This document shows, in pieces, positions 1-11,233 of a DNA stretch of 64,000 bases. The notes under the pieces are model-generated. The model made no database searches. It saw only the letters and a list, made by a program, of their open reading frames with translations, and was not told where the DNA came from. The stretch is from the NCBI GenBank assembly GCA_951213105.1, contig OX578142.1:3240649-3304648 (forward strand). Direction: 5' to 3'. A program made the translations under genes and the position numbers. The stretch's first letter is position 1, and the number at the start of each line of letters is the position of its first letter. The DNA is from Amaurobius ferox. Its lineage: Eukaryota > Arthropoda > Arachnida > Araneae > Amaurobiidae.

Positions 1-127
1 GGAACCAACTGAAAAACTCTCGAACGGCTGGCATAAAAAGGATTATTTGTGCTCTCTTTTCTTCCTCTCGGTCTGCTCCTCGAGGCGTGCGCGCAAAGTC
101 CGCAGTCGCGGACGGCCGCCCCTTTGC

Positions 128-164
128 TTTTCCCAGTTTCGCGCGCAGCGCGAAACTGGGAAAA
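128..164. repeat. Inner perfect hairpin (17-bp arms, 3-base loop)
   Basis: In monomer #1 the arms are 128-144 and 148-164, flanking gca at 145-147. The first base of the left arm is C instead of T in #5, #16, #19, #26, #28, #31 and #33, and A in #29, which shortens the arm by one pair. In #40 and #45 a T to A change (51603, 58421) breaks one internal pair. Confidence 0.92.
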
Positions 165-450
165 AGGCCCCTCCCCGCGGCCGGGAGCGACGGAGGACTT
201 CGCGCGCACGCCGAGTGGAAGAAAAATAACGGGGAAGATAGGGGAGAAATAGAAAAAAATCTGAGAGAGGGAGAGCGTGAGCGAGCAGATCTGAAACACA
301 ATGCATATCAAAATGAAGGTATTTAAAAAGTGGACGTAGGGTTAAGCCCAGGGAAAATTTTCTCAGTTTTTCGATCCGGGGCTTAGTTTTCGAGATATTT
401 TGATTTTTAAAGTTTATTATTTAAGAGTTAATTAAGGGGTCAATTAATTA

Positions 451-467
451 TTTCGTCGTAACCCGTT
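451..467 (+). other. CENP-B-box-like sequence (one per 421-bp segment)
   Basis: TTTCGTCGTAACCCGTT matches seven of the nine essential bases of the vertebrate CENP-B box (nTTCGnnnnAnnCGGGn): TTCG and A fully, CGGG as CCGT. It lies inside the 421-bp segment, so short monomers have one and long monomers two. A chance match is quite possible and no binding is implied. Confidence 0.3.
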
Positions 468-1097
468 CACACAATATACCGAATTAATCAGCACGATGAG
501 AGGAGTCCGAATCTCTCAAAATCTCGCGCTTATGTGTCCTGATACAGTCAGAAATTATTGTAAAGGGAGTAGCCAATCAGAACTCTAATAATCTATTCGA
601 TTCGATTGCCAACTCGCAATCCAGATAAAGATGGTGCGAGGTCAGCTGATGACGTCAGAAACACAATATCTTGATCCAAAGACTCTTAATCCCCCGATGA
701 TATTTTCGATCAGCAAGAAACCTATTTGTGTGAAAATTCATCAGGAACGTGCTAAAATATACAACAAACAAGTGAAAACATTAGCTACCAGAATTTTTTT
801 TAATTCCATGGAACTATGGTTTATATTTAAGGAATGATATATATATATTGTAGTCCGCGATCGCATATTATGTATCTGATGCATTCTGCCTAAATGTTAT
901 CATTTGCTTAATCTGCTGGAGAAGGATTCGGGTTCGCATTCATGGATCCTGGGTGTAGCTTAGTTATCAGACGTTTGCGGTGAACGTTTGAGGCGACGGC
1001 TACCTAGGCCTGACTCAATTGAGAAGTGAATGCTGGGCTCTAATATTTTGGCTATTTTTTGGCAAAAAGTTAGGGCCCCATCTTTAATATTAATGTT

Positions 1098-2208
1098 GGA
1101 ACCAACTGAAAAACTCTCGAACGGCTGGCATAAAAAGGATTATTTGTGCTCTCTTTTCTTCCTCTCGGTCTGCTCCTCGAGGCGTGCGCGCAAAGTCCGC
1201 AGTCGCGGACGGCCGCCCCTTTGCTTTTCCCAGTTTCGCGCGCAGCGCGAAACTGGGAAAAAGGCCCCTCCCCGCGGCCGGGAGCGACGGAGGACTTCGC
1301 GCGCACGCCGAGAGGAGCAGACCGAGAGGAAGAAAAAAAACGGGGAAGATAGGGGAGAAATAGAAAAAAATCTGAGAGAGGGAGAGCGTGAGCGAGCAGA
1401 TCTGAAACACAATGCATATCAAAATGAAGGTATTTAAAAAGTGGACGTAGGGTTAAGCCCAGGGAAAATTTTCTCAGTTTTTCGATCCGGGGCTTAGTTT
1501 TCGAGATATTTTGATTTTTAAAGTTTATTATTTAAGAGTTAATTAAGGGGTCAATTAATTATTTCGTCGTAACCCGTTCACACAATATACCGAATTAATC
1601 AGCACGATGAGAGGAGTCCGAATCTCTCAAAATCTCGCGCTTATGTGTCCTGATACAGTCAGAAATTATTGTAAAGGGAGTAGCCAATCAGAACTCTAAT
1701 AATCTATTCGATTCGATTGCCAACTCGCAATCCAGATAAAGATGGTGCGAGGTCAGCTGATGACGTCAGAAACACAATATCTTGATCCAAAGACTCTTAA
1801 TCCCCCGATGATATTTTCGATCAGCAAGAAACCTATTTGTGTGAAAATTCATCAGGAACGTGCTAAAATATACAACAAACAAGTGAAAACATTAGCTACC
1901 AGAATTTTTTTTAATTCCATGGAACTATGGTTTATATTTAAGGAATGATATATATATATTGTAGTCCGCGATCGCATATTATGTATCTGATGCATTCTGC
2001 CTAAATGTTATCATTTGCTTAATCTGCTGGAGAAGGATTCGGGTTCGCATTCATGGATCCTGGGTGTAGCTTAGTTATCAGACGTTTGCGGTGAACGTTT
2101 GAGGCGACGGCTACCTAGGCCTGACTCAATTGAGAAGTGAATGCTGGGCTCTAATATTTTGGCTATTTTTTGGCAAAAAGTTAGGGCCCCATCTTTAATA
2201 CTAATGTT
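1098..2208 (+). repeat. Reference satellite monomer #2 (1,111 bp)
   Basis: Used here as the standard copy. Its first 56 bases are mixed sequence. Bases 57-239 are the imperfect GC-rich palindrome. A purine-rich tract with GAGA-like motifs follows to about base 295. The rest is AT-rich and includes a CCAAT motif, a TGACGTCA palindrome, an eight-T run, a short (TA)n stretch and a GCGATCGC palindrome. It has the full right palindrome arm, an eight-A run after it, gaaaca at the T/S variant site and cctaaat at the downstream site. Its last bases carry the variant tactaatg, shared with #7. Confidence 0.95.
1154..1336. repeat. 183-bp imperfect palindrome (reference copy)
   Basis: The left arm (1154-1199) and right arm (1291-1336) are inverted copies. 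The outer part, beginning ttttcttcctctcgg, is identical for more than 20 bp. After a 2-bp mismatch, ggcgtgcgcgc matches again, followed by aagtcc. Towards the centre the match continues less perfectly and ends in an inner hairpin of 17-bp perfect arms, ttttcccagtttcgcgc and its complement, around a 3-base gca loop. The inner hairpin is at monomer bases 128-164. One copy occurs per monomer. It could extrude as a cruciform or fold as a long RNA hairpin if transcribed. Open frames through it on both strands are a by-product of GC richness and symmetry. Confidence 0.92.
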
Positions 2209-3740
2209 GGAACCAACTGAAAAACTCTCGAACGGCTGGCATAAAAAGGATTATTTGTGATCCCTTTTCTTCCTCTCGGTCTGCTCCTCGAGGCGTGCGC
2301 GCAAAGTCCGCAGTCGCGGACGGCCGCCCCTTTGCTTTTCCCAGTTTCGCGCGCAGCGCGAAACTGGGAAAAAGGCCCCTCCCCGCGGCCGGGAGCGACG
2401 GAGGACTTCGCGCCCACGCCGAGAGGAGCAGACCGAGAGGAAGAAAAAAAACGGGGAAGATAGGGAAGAAATAGAAAAAAATCTGAGAGAGGGAGAGCGT
2501 GAGCGAGCAGATCTGAAACACAATGCATATCAAAATGAAGGTATTTAAAAAGTGGACGTAGGGTTAAGCCCAGGGAAAATTTTCTCAGTTTTTCGATCCG
2601 GGGCTTAGTTTTCGAGATATTTTGATTTTTAAAGTTTATTATTTAAGAGTTAATTAAGGGGTCAATTAATTATTTCGTCGTAACCCGTTCACACAATATA
2701 CCGAATTAATCAGCACGATGAGAGGAGTCCGAATCTCTCAAAATCTCGCGCTTATGTGTCCTGATACAGTCAGAAATTATTGTAAAGGGAGTAGCCAATC
2801 AGAACTCTAATAATCTATTCGATTCGATTGCCAACTCGCAATCCAGATAAAGATGGTGCGAGGTCAGCTGATGACGTCAGAAACACAATATCTTGATCCA
2901 AAGACTCTTAATCCCCCGATGATATTTTCGATCAGCAAGAAACCTATTTGTGTGAAAATTCATCAGGAACGTGCTAAAATATACAACAAACAAGTGAAAA
3001 TTTTCTCAGTTTTTCGATCCGGGGCTTAGTTTTCGAGATATTTTGATTTTTAAAGTTTATTATTTAAGAGTTAATTAAGGGGTCAATTAATTATTTCGTC
3101 GTAACCCGTTCACACAATATACCGAATTAATCAGCACGATGAGAGGAGTCCGAATCTCTCAAAATCTCGCGCTTATGTGTCCTGATACAGTCAGAAATTA
3201 TTGTAAAGGGAGTAGCCAATCAGAACTCTAATAATCTATTCGATTCGATTGCCAACTCGCAATCCAGATAAAGATGGTGCGAGGTCAGCTGATGACGTCA
3301 GAATCACAATATCTTGATCCAAAGACTCTTAATCCCCCGATGATATTTTCGATCAGCAAGAAACCTATTTGTGTGAAAATTCATCAGGAACGTGCTAAAA
3401 TATACAACAAACAAGTGAAAACATTAGCTACCAGAATTTTTTTTAATTCCATGGAACTATGGTTTATATTTAAGGAATGATATATATATATTGTAGTCCG
3501 CGATCGCATATTATGTATCTGATGCATTCTGCCGAAATGTTATCATTTGCTTAATCTGCTGGAGAAGGATTCGGGTTCGCATTCATGGATCCTGGGTGTA
3601 GCTTAGTTATCAGACGTTTGCGGTGAACGTTTGAGGCGACGGCTACCTAGGCCTGACTCAATTGAGAAGTGAATGCTGGGCTCTAATATTTTGGCTATTT
3701 TTTGGCAAAAAGTTAGGGCCCCATCTTTAATATTAATGTT
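2209..3740 (+). repeat. Satellite monomer #3 (1,532 bp)
   Basis: Long form, duplication at 2580-3421. Variants gatccctttt, cgcgcccacg and agggaag; second 421-bp copy has gaatca, followed by ccgaaat. Confidence 0.95.
2580..3421 (+). repeat. 421-bp internal tandem duplication (reference copy)
   Basis: Two adjacent 421-bp copies lie at 2580-3000 and 3001-3421 in monomer #3. The junction joins caagtgaaaa to ttttctcag. The normal left context is agggaaaatttt and the normal right context is agtgaaaacatt, so GAAAA (5 bp) is common to both break points and marks the join. The same join is present in 19 of 48 complete monomers, always as exactly two copies. The first copy carries gaaaca and the second usually gaatca. 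A shared junction means one founding event spread by array turnover, not repeated independent duplication. Confidence 0.95.
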
Positions 3741-4851
3741 GGAACCAACTGAAAAACTCTCGAACGGCTGGCATAAAAAGGATTATTTGTGCTCTCTTTT
3801 CTTCCTCTCGGTCTGCTCCTCGAGGCGTGCGCGCAAAGTCCGCAGTCGCGGACGGCCGCCCCTTTGCTTTTCCCAGTTTCGCGCGCAGCGCGAAACTGGG
3901 AAAAAGGCCCCTCCCCGCGGCCGGGAGCGACGGAGGGCTTCGCGCGCACGCCGAGAGGAGCAGACCGAGAGGAAGAAAAATAACGGGGAAGATAGGGGAG
4001 AAATAGAAAAAAATCTGAGAGAGGGAGAGCGTGAGCGAGCAGATCTGAAACACAATGCATATCAAAATGAAGGTATTTAAAAAGTGGACGTAGGGTTAAG
4101 CCCAGGGAAAATTTTCTCAGTTTTTCGATCCGGGGCTTAGTTTTCGAGATATTTTGATTTTTAAAGTTTATTATTTAAGAGTTAATTAAGGGGTCAATTA
4201 ATTATTTCGTCGTAACCCGTTCACACAATATACCGAATTAATCAGCACGATGAGAGGAGTCCGAATCTCTCAAAATCTCGCGCTTATGTGTCCTGATACA
4301 GTCAGAAATTATTGTAAAGGGAGTAGCCAATCAGAACTCTAATAATCTATTCGATTCGATTGCCAACTCGCAATCCAGATAAAGATGGTGCGAGGTCAGC
4401 TGATGACGTCAGAAACACAATATCTTGATCCAAAGACTCTTAATCCCCCGATGATATTTTCGATCAGCAAGAAACCTATTTGTGTGAAAATTCATCAGGA
4501 ACGTGCTAAAATATACAACAAACAAGTGAAAACATTAGCTACCAGAATTTTTTTTAATTCCATGGAACTATGGTTTATATTTAAGGAATGATATATATAT
4601 ATTGTAGTCCGCGATCGCATATTATGTATCTGATGCATTCTGCCTAAATGTTATCATTTGCTTAATCTGCTGGAGAAGGATTCGGGTTCGCATTCATGGA
4701 TCCTGGGTGTAGCTTAGTTATCAGACGTTTGCGGTGAACGTTTGAGGCGACGGCTACCTAGGCCTGACTCAATTGAGAAGTGAATGCTGGGCTCTAATAT
4801 TTTGGCTATTTTTTGGCAAAAAGTTAGGGCCCCATCTTTAATATTAATGTT
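3741..4851 (+). repeat. Satellite monomer #4 (1,111 bp)
   Basis: Variants gagggc and aaaaataac with an intact right arm; gtgcta, gaaaca and cctaaat types. Confidence 0.95.
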
Positions 4852-6382
4852 GGAACCAACTGAAAAACTCTCGAACGGCTGGCATAAAAAGGATTATTTG
4901 TGCTCTCTTTTCTTCCTCTCGGTCTGCTCCTCGAGGCGTGCGCGCAAAGTCCGCAGTCGCGGACGGCCGCCCCTTTGCCTTTCCCAGTTTCGCGCGCAGC
5001 GCGAAACTGGGAAAAAGGCCCCTCCCCGCGGCCGGGAGCGACGGAGGACTTCGCGCGCACGCCGAGAGGAGCAGACCGAGAGGAAGAAAAAAACGGGGAA
5101 GATAGGGGAGAAATAGAAAAAAATCTGAGAGAGGGAGAGCGTGAGCGAGCAGATCTGAAACACAATGCATATCAAAATGAAGGTATTTAAAAAGTGGACG
5201 TAGGGTTAAGCCCAGGGAAAATTTTCTCAGTTTTTCGATCCGGGGCTTAGTTTTCGAGATATTTTGATTTTTAAAGTTTATTATTTAAGAGTTAATTAAG
5301 GGGTCAATTAATTATTTCGTCGTAACCCGTTCACACAATATACCGAATTAATCAGCACGATGAGAGGAGTCCGAATCTCTCAAAATCTCGCGCTTATGTG
5401 TCCTGATACAGTCAGAAATTATTGTAAAGGGAGTAGCCAATCAGAACTCTAATAATCTATTCGATTCGATTGCCAACTCGCAATCCAGATAAAGATGGTG
5501 CGAGGTCAGCTGATGACGTCAGAAACACAATATCTTGATCCAAAGACTCTTAATCCCCCGATGATATTTTCGATCAGCAAGAAACCTATTTGTGTGAAAA
5601 TTCATCAGGAACGTGCTAAAATATACAACAAACAAGTGAAAATTTTCTCAGTTTTTCGATCCGGGGCTTAGTTTTCGAGATATTTTGATTTTTAAAGTTT
5701 ATTATTTAAGAGTTAATTAAGGGGTCAATTAATTATTTCGTCGTAACCCGTTCACACAATATACCGAATTAATCAGCACGATGAGAGGAGTCCGAATCTC
5801 TCAAAATCTCGCGCTTATGTGTCCTGATACAGTCAGAAATTATTGTAAAGGGAGTAGCCAATCAGAACTCTAATAATCTATTCGATTCGATTGCCAACTC
5901 GCAATCCAGATAAAGATGGTGCGAGGTCAGCTGATGACGTCAGAATCACAATATCTTGATCCAAAGACTCTTAATCCCCCGATGATATTTTCGATCAGCA
6001 AGAAACCTATTTGTGTGAAAATTCATCAGGAACGTGCTAAAATATACAACAAACAAGTGAAAACATTAGCTACCAGAATTTTTTTTAATTCCATGGAACT
6101 ATGGTTTATATTTAAGGAATGATATATATATATTGTAGTCCGCGATCGCATATTATGTATCTGATGCATTCTGCCGAAATGTTATCATTTGCTTAATCTG
6201 CTGGAGAAGGATTCGGGTTCGCATTCATGGATCCTGGGTGTAGCTTAGTTATCAGACGTTTGCGGTGAACGTTTGAGGCGACGGCTACCTAGGCCTGACT
6301 CAATTGAGAAGTGAATGCTGGGCTCTAATATTTTGGCTATTTTTTGGCAAAAAGTTAGGGCCCCATCTTTAATATTAATGTT
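4852..6382 (+). repeat. Satellite monomer #5 (1,531 bp)
   Basis: Long form, duplication at 5222-6063. Variants gccttt in the inner hairpin and a seven-A run; gaatca and ccgaaat. Confidence 0.95.
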
Positions 6383-7479
6383 GGAACCAACTGAAAAACT
6401 CTCGAACGGCTGGCATAAAAAGGATTATTTGTGCTCTCTTTTCTTCCTCTCGGTCTGCTCCTCGAGGCGTGCGCGCAAAGTCCGCAGTCGCGGACGGCCG
6501 CCCCTTTGCTTTTCCCAGTTTCGCGCGCAGCGCGAAACTGGGAAAAAGGCCCCTCCCCGCGGCCGGGAGCGACGGAGGACTTCGCGCGCACGCCGAGTGG
6601 AAGAAAAATAACGGGGAAGATAGGGGAGAAATAGAAAAAAATCTGAGAGAGGGAGAGCGTGAGCGAGCAGATCTGAAACACAATGCATATCAAAATGAAG
6701 GTATTTAAAAAGTGGACGTAGGGTTAAGCCCAGGGAAAATTTTCTCAGTTTTTCGATCCGGGGCTTAGTTTTCGAGATATTTTGATTTTTAAAGTTTATT
6801 ATTTAAGAGTTAATTAAGGGGTCAATTAATTATTTCGTCGTAACCCGTTCACACAATATACCGAATTAATCAGCACGATGAGAGGAGTCCGAATCTCTCA
6901 AAATCTCGCGCTTATGTGTCCTGATACAGTCAGAAATTATTGTAAAGGGAGTAGCCAATCAGAACTCTAATAATCTATTCGATTCGATTGCCAACTCGCA
7001 ATCCAGATAAAGATGGTGCGAGGTCAGCTGATGACGTCAGAAACACAATATCTTGATCCAAAGACTCTTAATCCCCCGATGATATTTTCGATCAGCAAGA
7101 AACCTATTTGTGTGAAAATTCATCAGGAACGTGCTAAAATATACAACAAACAAGTGAAAACATTAGCTACCAGAATTTTTTTTAATTCCATGGAACTATG
7201 GTTTATATTTAAGGAATGATATATATATATTGTAGTCCGCGATCGCATATTATGTATCTGATGCATTCTGCCTAAATGTTATCATTTGCTTAATCTGCTG
7301 GAGAAGGATTCGGGTTCGCATTCATGGATCCTGGGTGTAGCTTAGTTATCAGACGTTTGCGGTGAACGTTTGAGGCGACGGCTACCTAGGCCTGACTCAA
7401 TTGAGAAGTGAATGCTGGGCTCTAATATTTTGGCTATTTTTTGGCAAAAAGTTAGGGCCCCATCTTTAATATTAATGTT
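6383..7479 (+). repeat. Satellite monomer #6 (1,097 bp)
   Basis: Same type as #1, one 6,382-bp HOR later: 14-bp deletion and aaaaataac. Confidence 0.95.
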
Positions 7480-8590
7480 GGAACCAACTGAAAAACTCTC
7501 GAACGGCTGGCATAAAAAGGATTATTTGTGCTCTCTTTTCTTCCTCTCGGTCTGCTCCTCGAGGCGTGCGCGCAAAGTCCGCAGTCGCGGACGGCCGCCC
7601 CTTTGCTTTTCCCAGTTTCGCGCGCAGCGCGAAACTGGGAAAAAGGCCCCTCCCCGCGGCCGGGAGCGACGGAGGACTTCGCGCGCACGCCGAGAGGAGC
7701 AGACCGAGAGGAAGAAAAAAAACGGGGAAGATAGGGGAGAAATAGAAAAAAATCTGAGAGAGGGAGAGCGTGAGCGAGCAGATCTGAAACACAATGCATA
7801 TCAAAATGAAGGTATTTAAAAAGTGGACGTAGGGTTAAGCCCAGGGAAAATTTTCTCAGTTTTTCGATCCGGGGCTTAGTTTTCGAGATATTTTGATTTT
7901 TAAAGTTTATTATTTAAGAGTTAATTAAGGGGTCAATTAATTATTTCGTCGTAACCCGTTCACACAATATACCGAATTAATCAGCACGATGAGAGGAGTC
8001 CGAATCTCTCAAAATCTCGCGCTTATGTGTCCTGATACAGTCAGAAATTATTGTAAAGGGAGTAGCCAATCAGAACTCTAATAATCTATTCGATTCGATT
8101 GCCAACTCGCAATCCAGATAAAGATGGTGCGAGGTCAGCTGATGACGTCAGAAACACAATATCTTGATCCAAAGACTCTTAATCCCCCGATGATATTTTC
8201 GATCAGCAAGAAACCTATTTGTGTGAAAATTCATCAGGAACGTGCTAAAATATACAACAAACAAGTGAAAACATTAGCTACCAGAATTTTTTTTAATTCC
8301 ATGGAACTATGGTTTATATTTAAGGAATGATATATATATATTGTAGTCCGCGATCGCATATTATGTATCTGATGCATTCTGCCTAAATGTTATCATTTGC
8401 TTAATCTGCTGGAGAAGGATTCGGGTTCGCATTCATGGATCCTGGGTGTAGCTTAGTTATCAGACGTTTGCGGTGAACGTTTGAGGCGACGGCTACCTAG
8501 GCCTGACTCAATTGAGAAGTGAATGCTGGGCTCTAATATTTTGGCTATTTTTTGGCAAAAAGTTAGGGCCCCATCTTTAATACTAATGTT
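7480..8590 (+). repeat. Satellite monomer #7 (1,111 bp)
   Basis: Same type as #2, including tactaatg near its end. Confidence 0.95.
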
Positions 8591-10122
8591 GGAACCAACT
8601 GAAAAACTCTCGAACGGCTGGCATAAAAAGGATTATTTGTGATCCCTTTTCTTCCTCTCGGTCTGCTCCTCGAGGCGTGCGCGCAAAGTCCGCAGTCGCG
8701 GACGGCCGCCCCTTTGCTTTTCCCAGTTTCGCGCGCAGCGCGAAACTGGGAAAAAGGCCCCTCCCCGCGGCCGGGAGCGACGGAGGACTTCGCGCCCACG
8801 CCGAGAGGAGCAGACCGAGAGGAAGAAAAAAAACGGGGAAGATAGGGAAGAAATAGAAAAAAATCTGAGAGAGGGAGAGCGTGAGCGAGCAGATCTGAAA
8901 CACAATGCATATCAAAATGAAGGTATTTAAAAAGTGGACGTAGGGTTAAGCCCAGGGAAAATTTTCTCAGTTTTTCGATCCGGGGCTTAGTTTTCGAGAT
9001 ATTTTGATTTTTAAAGTTTATTATTTAAGAGTTAATTAAGGGGTCAATTAATTATTTCGTCGTAACCCGTTCACACAATATACCGAATTAATCAGCACGA
9101 TGAGAGGAGTCCGAATCTCTCAAAATCTCGCGCTTATGTGTCCTGATACAGTCAGAAATTATTGTAAAGGGAGTAGCCAATCAGAACTCTAATAATCTAT
9201 TCGATTCGATTGCCAACTCGCAATCCAGATAAAGATGGTGCGAGGTCAGCTGATGACGTCAGAAACACAATATCTTGATCCAAAGACTCTTAATCCCCCG
9301 ATGATATTTTCGATCAGCAAGAAACCTATTTGTGTGAAAATTCATCAGGAACGTGCTAAAATATACAACAAACAAGTGAAAATTTTCTCAGTTTTTCGAT
9401 CCGGGGCTTAGTTTTCGAGATATTTTGATTTTTAAAGTTTATTATTTAAGAGTTAATTAAGGGGTCAATTAATTATTTCGTCGTAACCCGTTCACACAAT
9501 ATACCGAATTAATCAGCACGATGAGAGGAGTCCGAATCTCTCAAAATCTCGCGCTTATGTGTCCTGATACAGTCAGAAATTATTGTAAAGGGAGTAGCCA
9601 ATCAGAACTCTAATAATCTATTCGATTCGATTGCCAACTCGCAATCCAGATAAAGATGGTGCGAGGTCAGCTGATGACGTCAGAATCACAATATCTTGAT
9701 CCAAAGACTCTTAATCCCCCGATGATATTTTCGATCAGCAAGAAACCTATTTGTGTGAAAATTCATCAGGAACGTGCTAAAATATACAACAAACAAGTGA
9801 AAACATTAGCTACCAGAATTTTTTTTAATTCCATGGAACTATGGTTTATATTTAAGGAATGATATATATATATTGTAGTCCGCGATCGCATATTATGTAT
9901 CTGATGCATTCTGCCGAAATGTTATCATTTGCTTAATCTGCTGGAGAAGGATTCGGGTTCGCATTCATGGATCCTGGGTGTAGCTTAGTTATCAGACGTT
10001 TGCGGTGAACGTTTGAGGCGACGGCTACCTAGGCCTGACTCAATTGAGAAGTGAATGCTGGGCTCTAATATTTTGGCTATTTTTTGGCAAAAAGTTAGGG
10101 CCCCATCTTTAATATTAATGTT
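8591..10122 (+). repeat. Satellite monomer #8 (1,532 bp)
   Basis: Same type as #3; duplication at 8962-9803, gatccctttt, cgcgcccacg, gaatca and ccgaaat. Confidence 0.95.
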
Positions 10123-11233
10123 GGAACCAACTGAAAAACTCTCGAACGGCTGGCATAAAAAGGATTATTTGTGCTCTCTTTTCTTCCTCTCGGTCTGCTC
10201 CTCGAGGCGTGCGCGCAAAGTCCGCAGTCGCGGACGGCCGCCCCTTTGCTTTTCCCAGTTTCGCGCGCAGCGCGAAACTGGGAAAAAGGCCCCTCCCCGC
10301 GGCCGGGAGCGACGGAGGGCTTCGCGCGCACGCCGAGAGGAGCAGACCGAGAGGAAGAAAAATAACGGGGAAGATAGGGGAGAAATAGAAAAAAATCTGA
10401 GAGAGGGAGAGCGTGAGCGAGCAGATCTGAAACACAATGCATATCAAAATGAAGGTATTTAAAAAGTGGACGTAGGGTTAAGCCCAGGGAAAATTTTCTC
10501 AGTTTTTCGATCCGGGGCTTAGTTTTCGAGATATTTTGATTTTTAAAGTTTATTATTTAAGAGTTAATTAAGGGGTCAATTAATTATTTCGTCGTAACCC
10601 GTTCACACAATATACCGAATTAATCAGCACGATGAGAGGAGTCCGAATCTCTCAAAATCTCGCGCTTATGTGTCCTGATACAGTCAGAAATTATTGTAAA
10701 GGGAGTAGCCAATCAGAACTCTAATAATCTATTCGATTCGATTGCCAACTCGCAATCCAGATAAAGATGGTGCGAGGTCAGCTGATGACGTCAGAAACAC
10801 AATATCTTGATCCAAAGACTCTTAATCCCCCGATGATATTTTCGATCAGCAAGAAACCTATTTGTGTGAAAATTCATCAGGAACGTGTTAAAATATACAA
10901 CAAACAAGTGAAAACATTAGCTACCAGAATTTTTTTTAATTCCATGGAACTATGGTTTATATTTAAGGAATGATATATATATATTGTAGTCCGCGATCGC
11001 ATATTATGTATCTGATGCATTCTGCCTAAATGTTATCATTTGCTTAATCTGCTGGAGAAGGATTCGGGTTCGCATTCATGGATCCTGGGTGTAGCTTAGT
11101 TATCAGACGTTTGCGGTGAACGTTTGAGGCGACGGCTACCTAGGCCTGACTCAATTGAGAAGTGAATGCTGGGCTCTAATATTTTGGCTATTTTTTGGCA
11201 AAAAGTTAGGGCCCCATCTTTAATATTAATGTT
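10123..11233 (+). repeat. Satellite monomer #9 (1,111 bp)
   Basis: Like #4 (gagggc, aaaaataac) but with gtgtta, the variant that marks #11, #14, #17 and #23. Confidence 0.95.

Larger units (their letters stand above)
1..1097 (+). repeat. Satellite monomer #1 (1,097 bp)
   Basis: Carries a 14-bp deletion in the right palindrome arm (cgccgagtggaag) with the linked aaaaataac variant; gaaaca and cctaaat types. Confidence 0.95.
1..11233 (+). repeat. HOR block, 6,382-bp period (monomers #1-#9)
   Basis: Monomers #1-#5 (1,097, 1,111, 1,532, 1,111, 1,531 bp) total 6,382 bp. Monomers #6-#9 repeat the first four in the same order with the same diagnostic variants: the 14-bp deletion in #1 and #6, tactaatg at the end of #2 and #7, gatccctttt in #3 and #8, gagggc in #4 and #9. 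The match weakens in #9, which has gtgtta where #4 has gtgcta, and is lost at #10. Confidence 0.9.

Noticed and set aside
498..517. Short gagag/ctctc hairpin in the AT-rich segment
   Set aside because: A five-base stem with a ten-base loop is too weak to call.
646..661. Possible hammerhead ribozyme core (CTGATGA followed by GAAA)
   Set aside because: Only five bases separate the two core motifs, too few for stem II, and I see no matching stems I and III.
950..1015. tRNA- or SINE-like segment (ggttcgcattc and gtagcttagtta resemble pol III boxes)
   Set aside because: The B-like box lies before the A-like box, and no cloverleaf or acceptor pairing can be drawn.
1070..1440. Overlapping open frames of 60-135 codons on both strands in every monomer
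   Set aside because: They lie across the GC-rich palindrome, use several frames at once, are low-complexity Arg/Ser/Pro-rich, and resemble no known domain. Their conservation is only that of the satellite.
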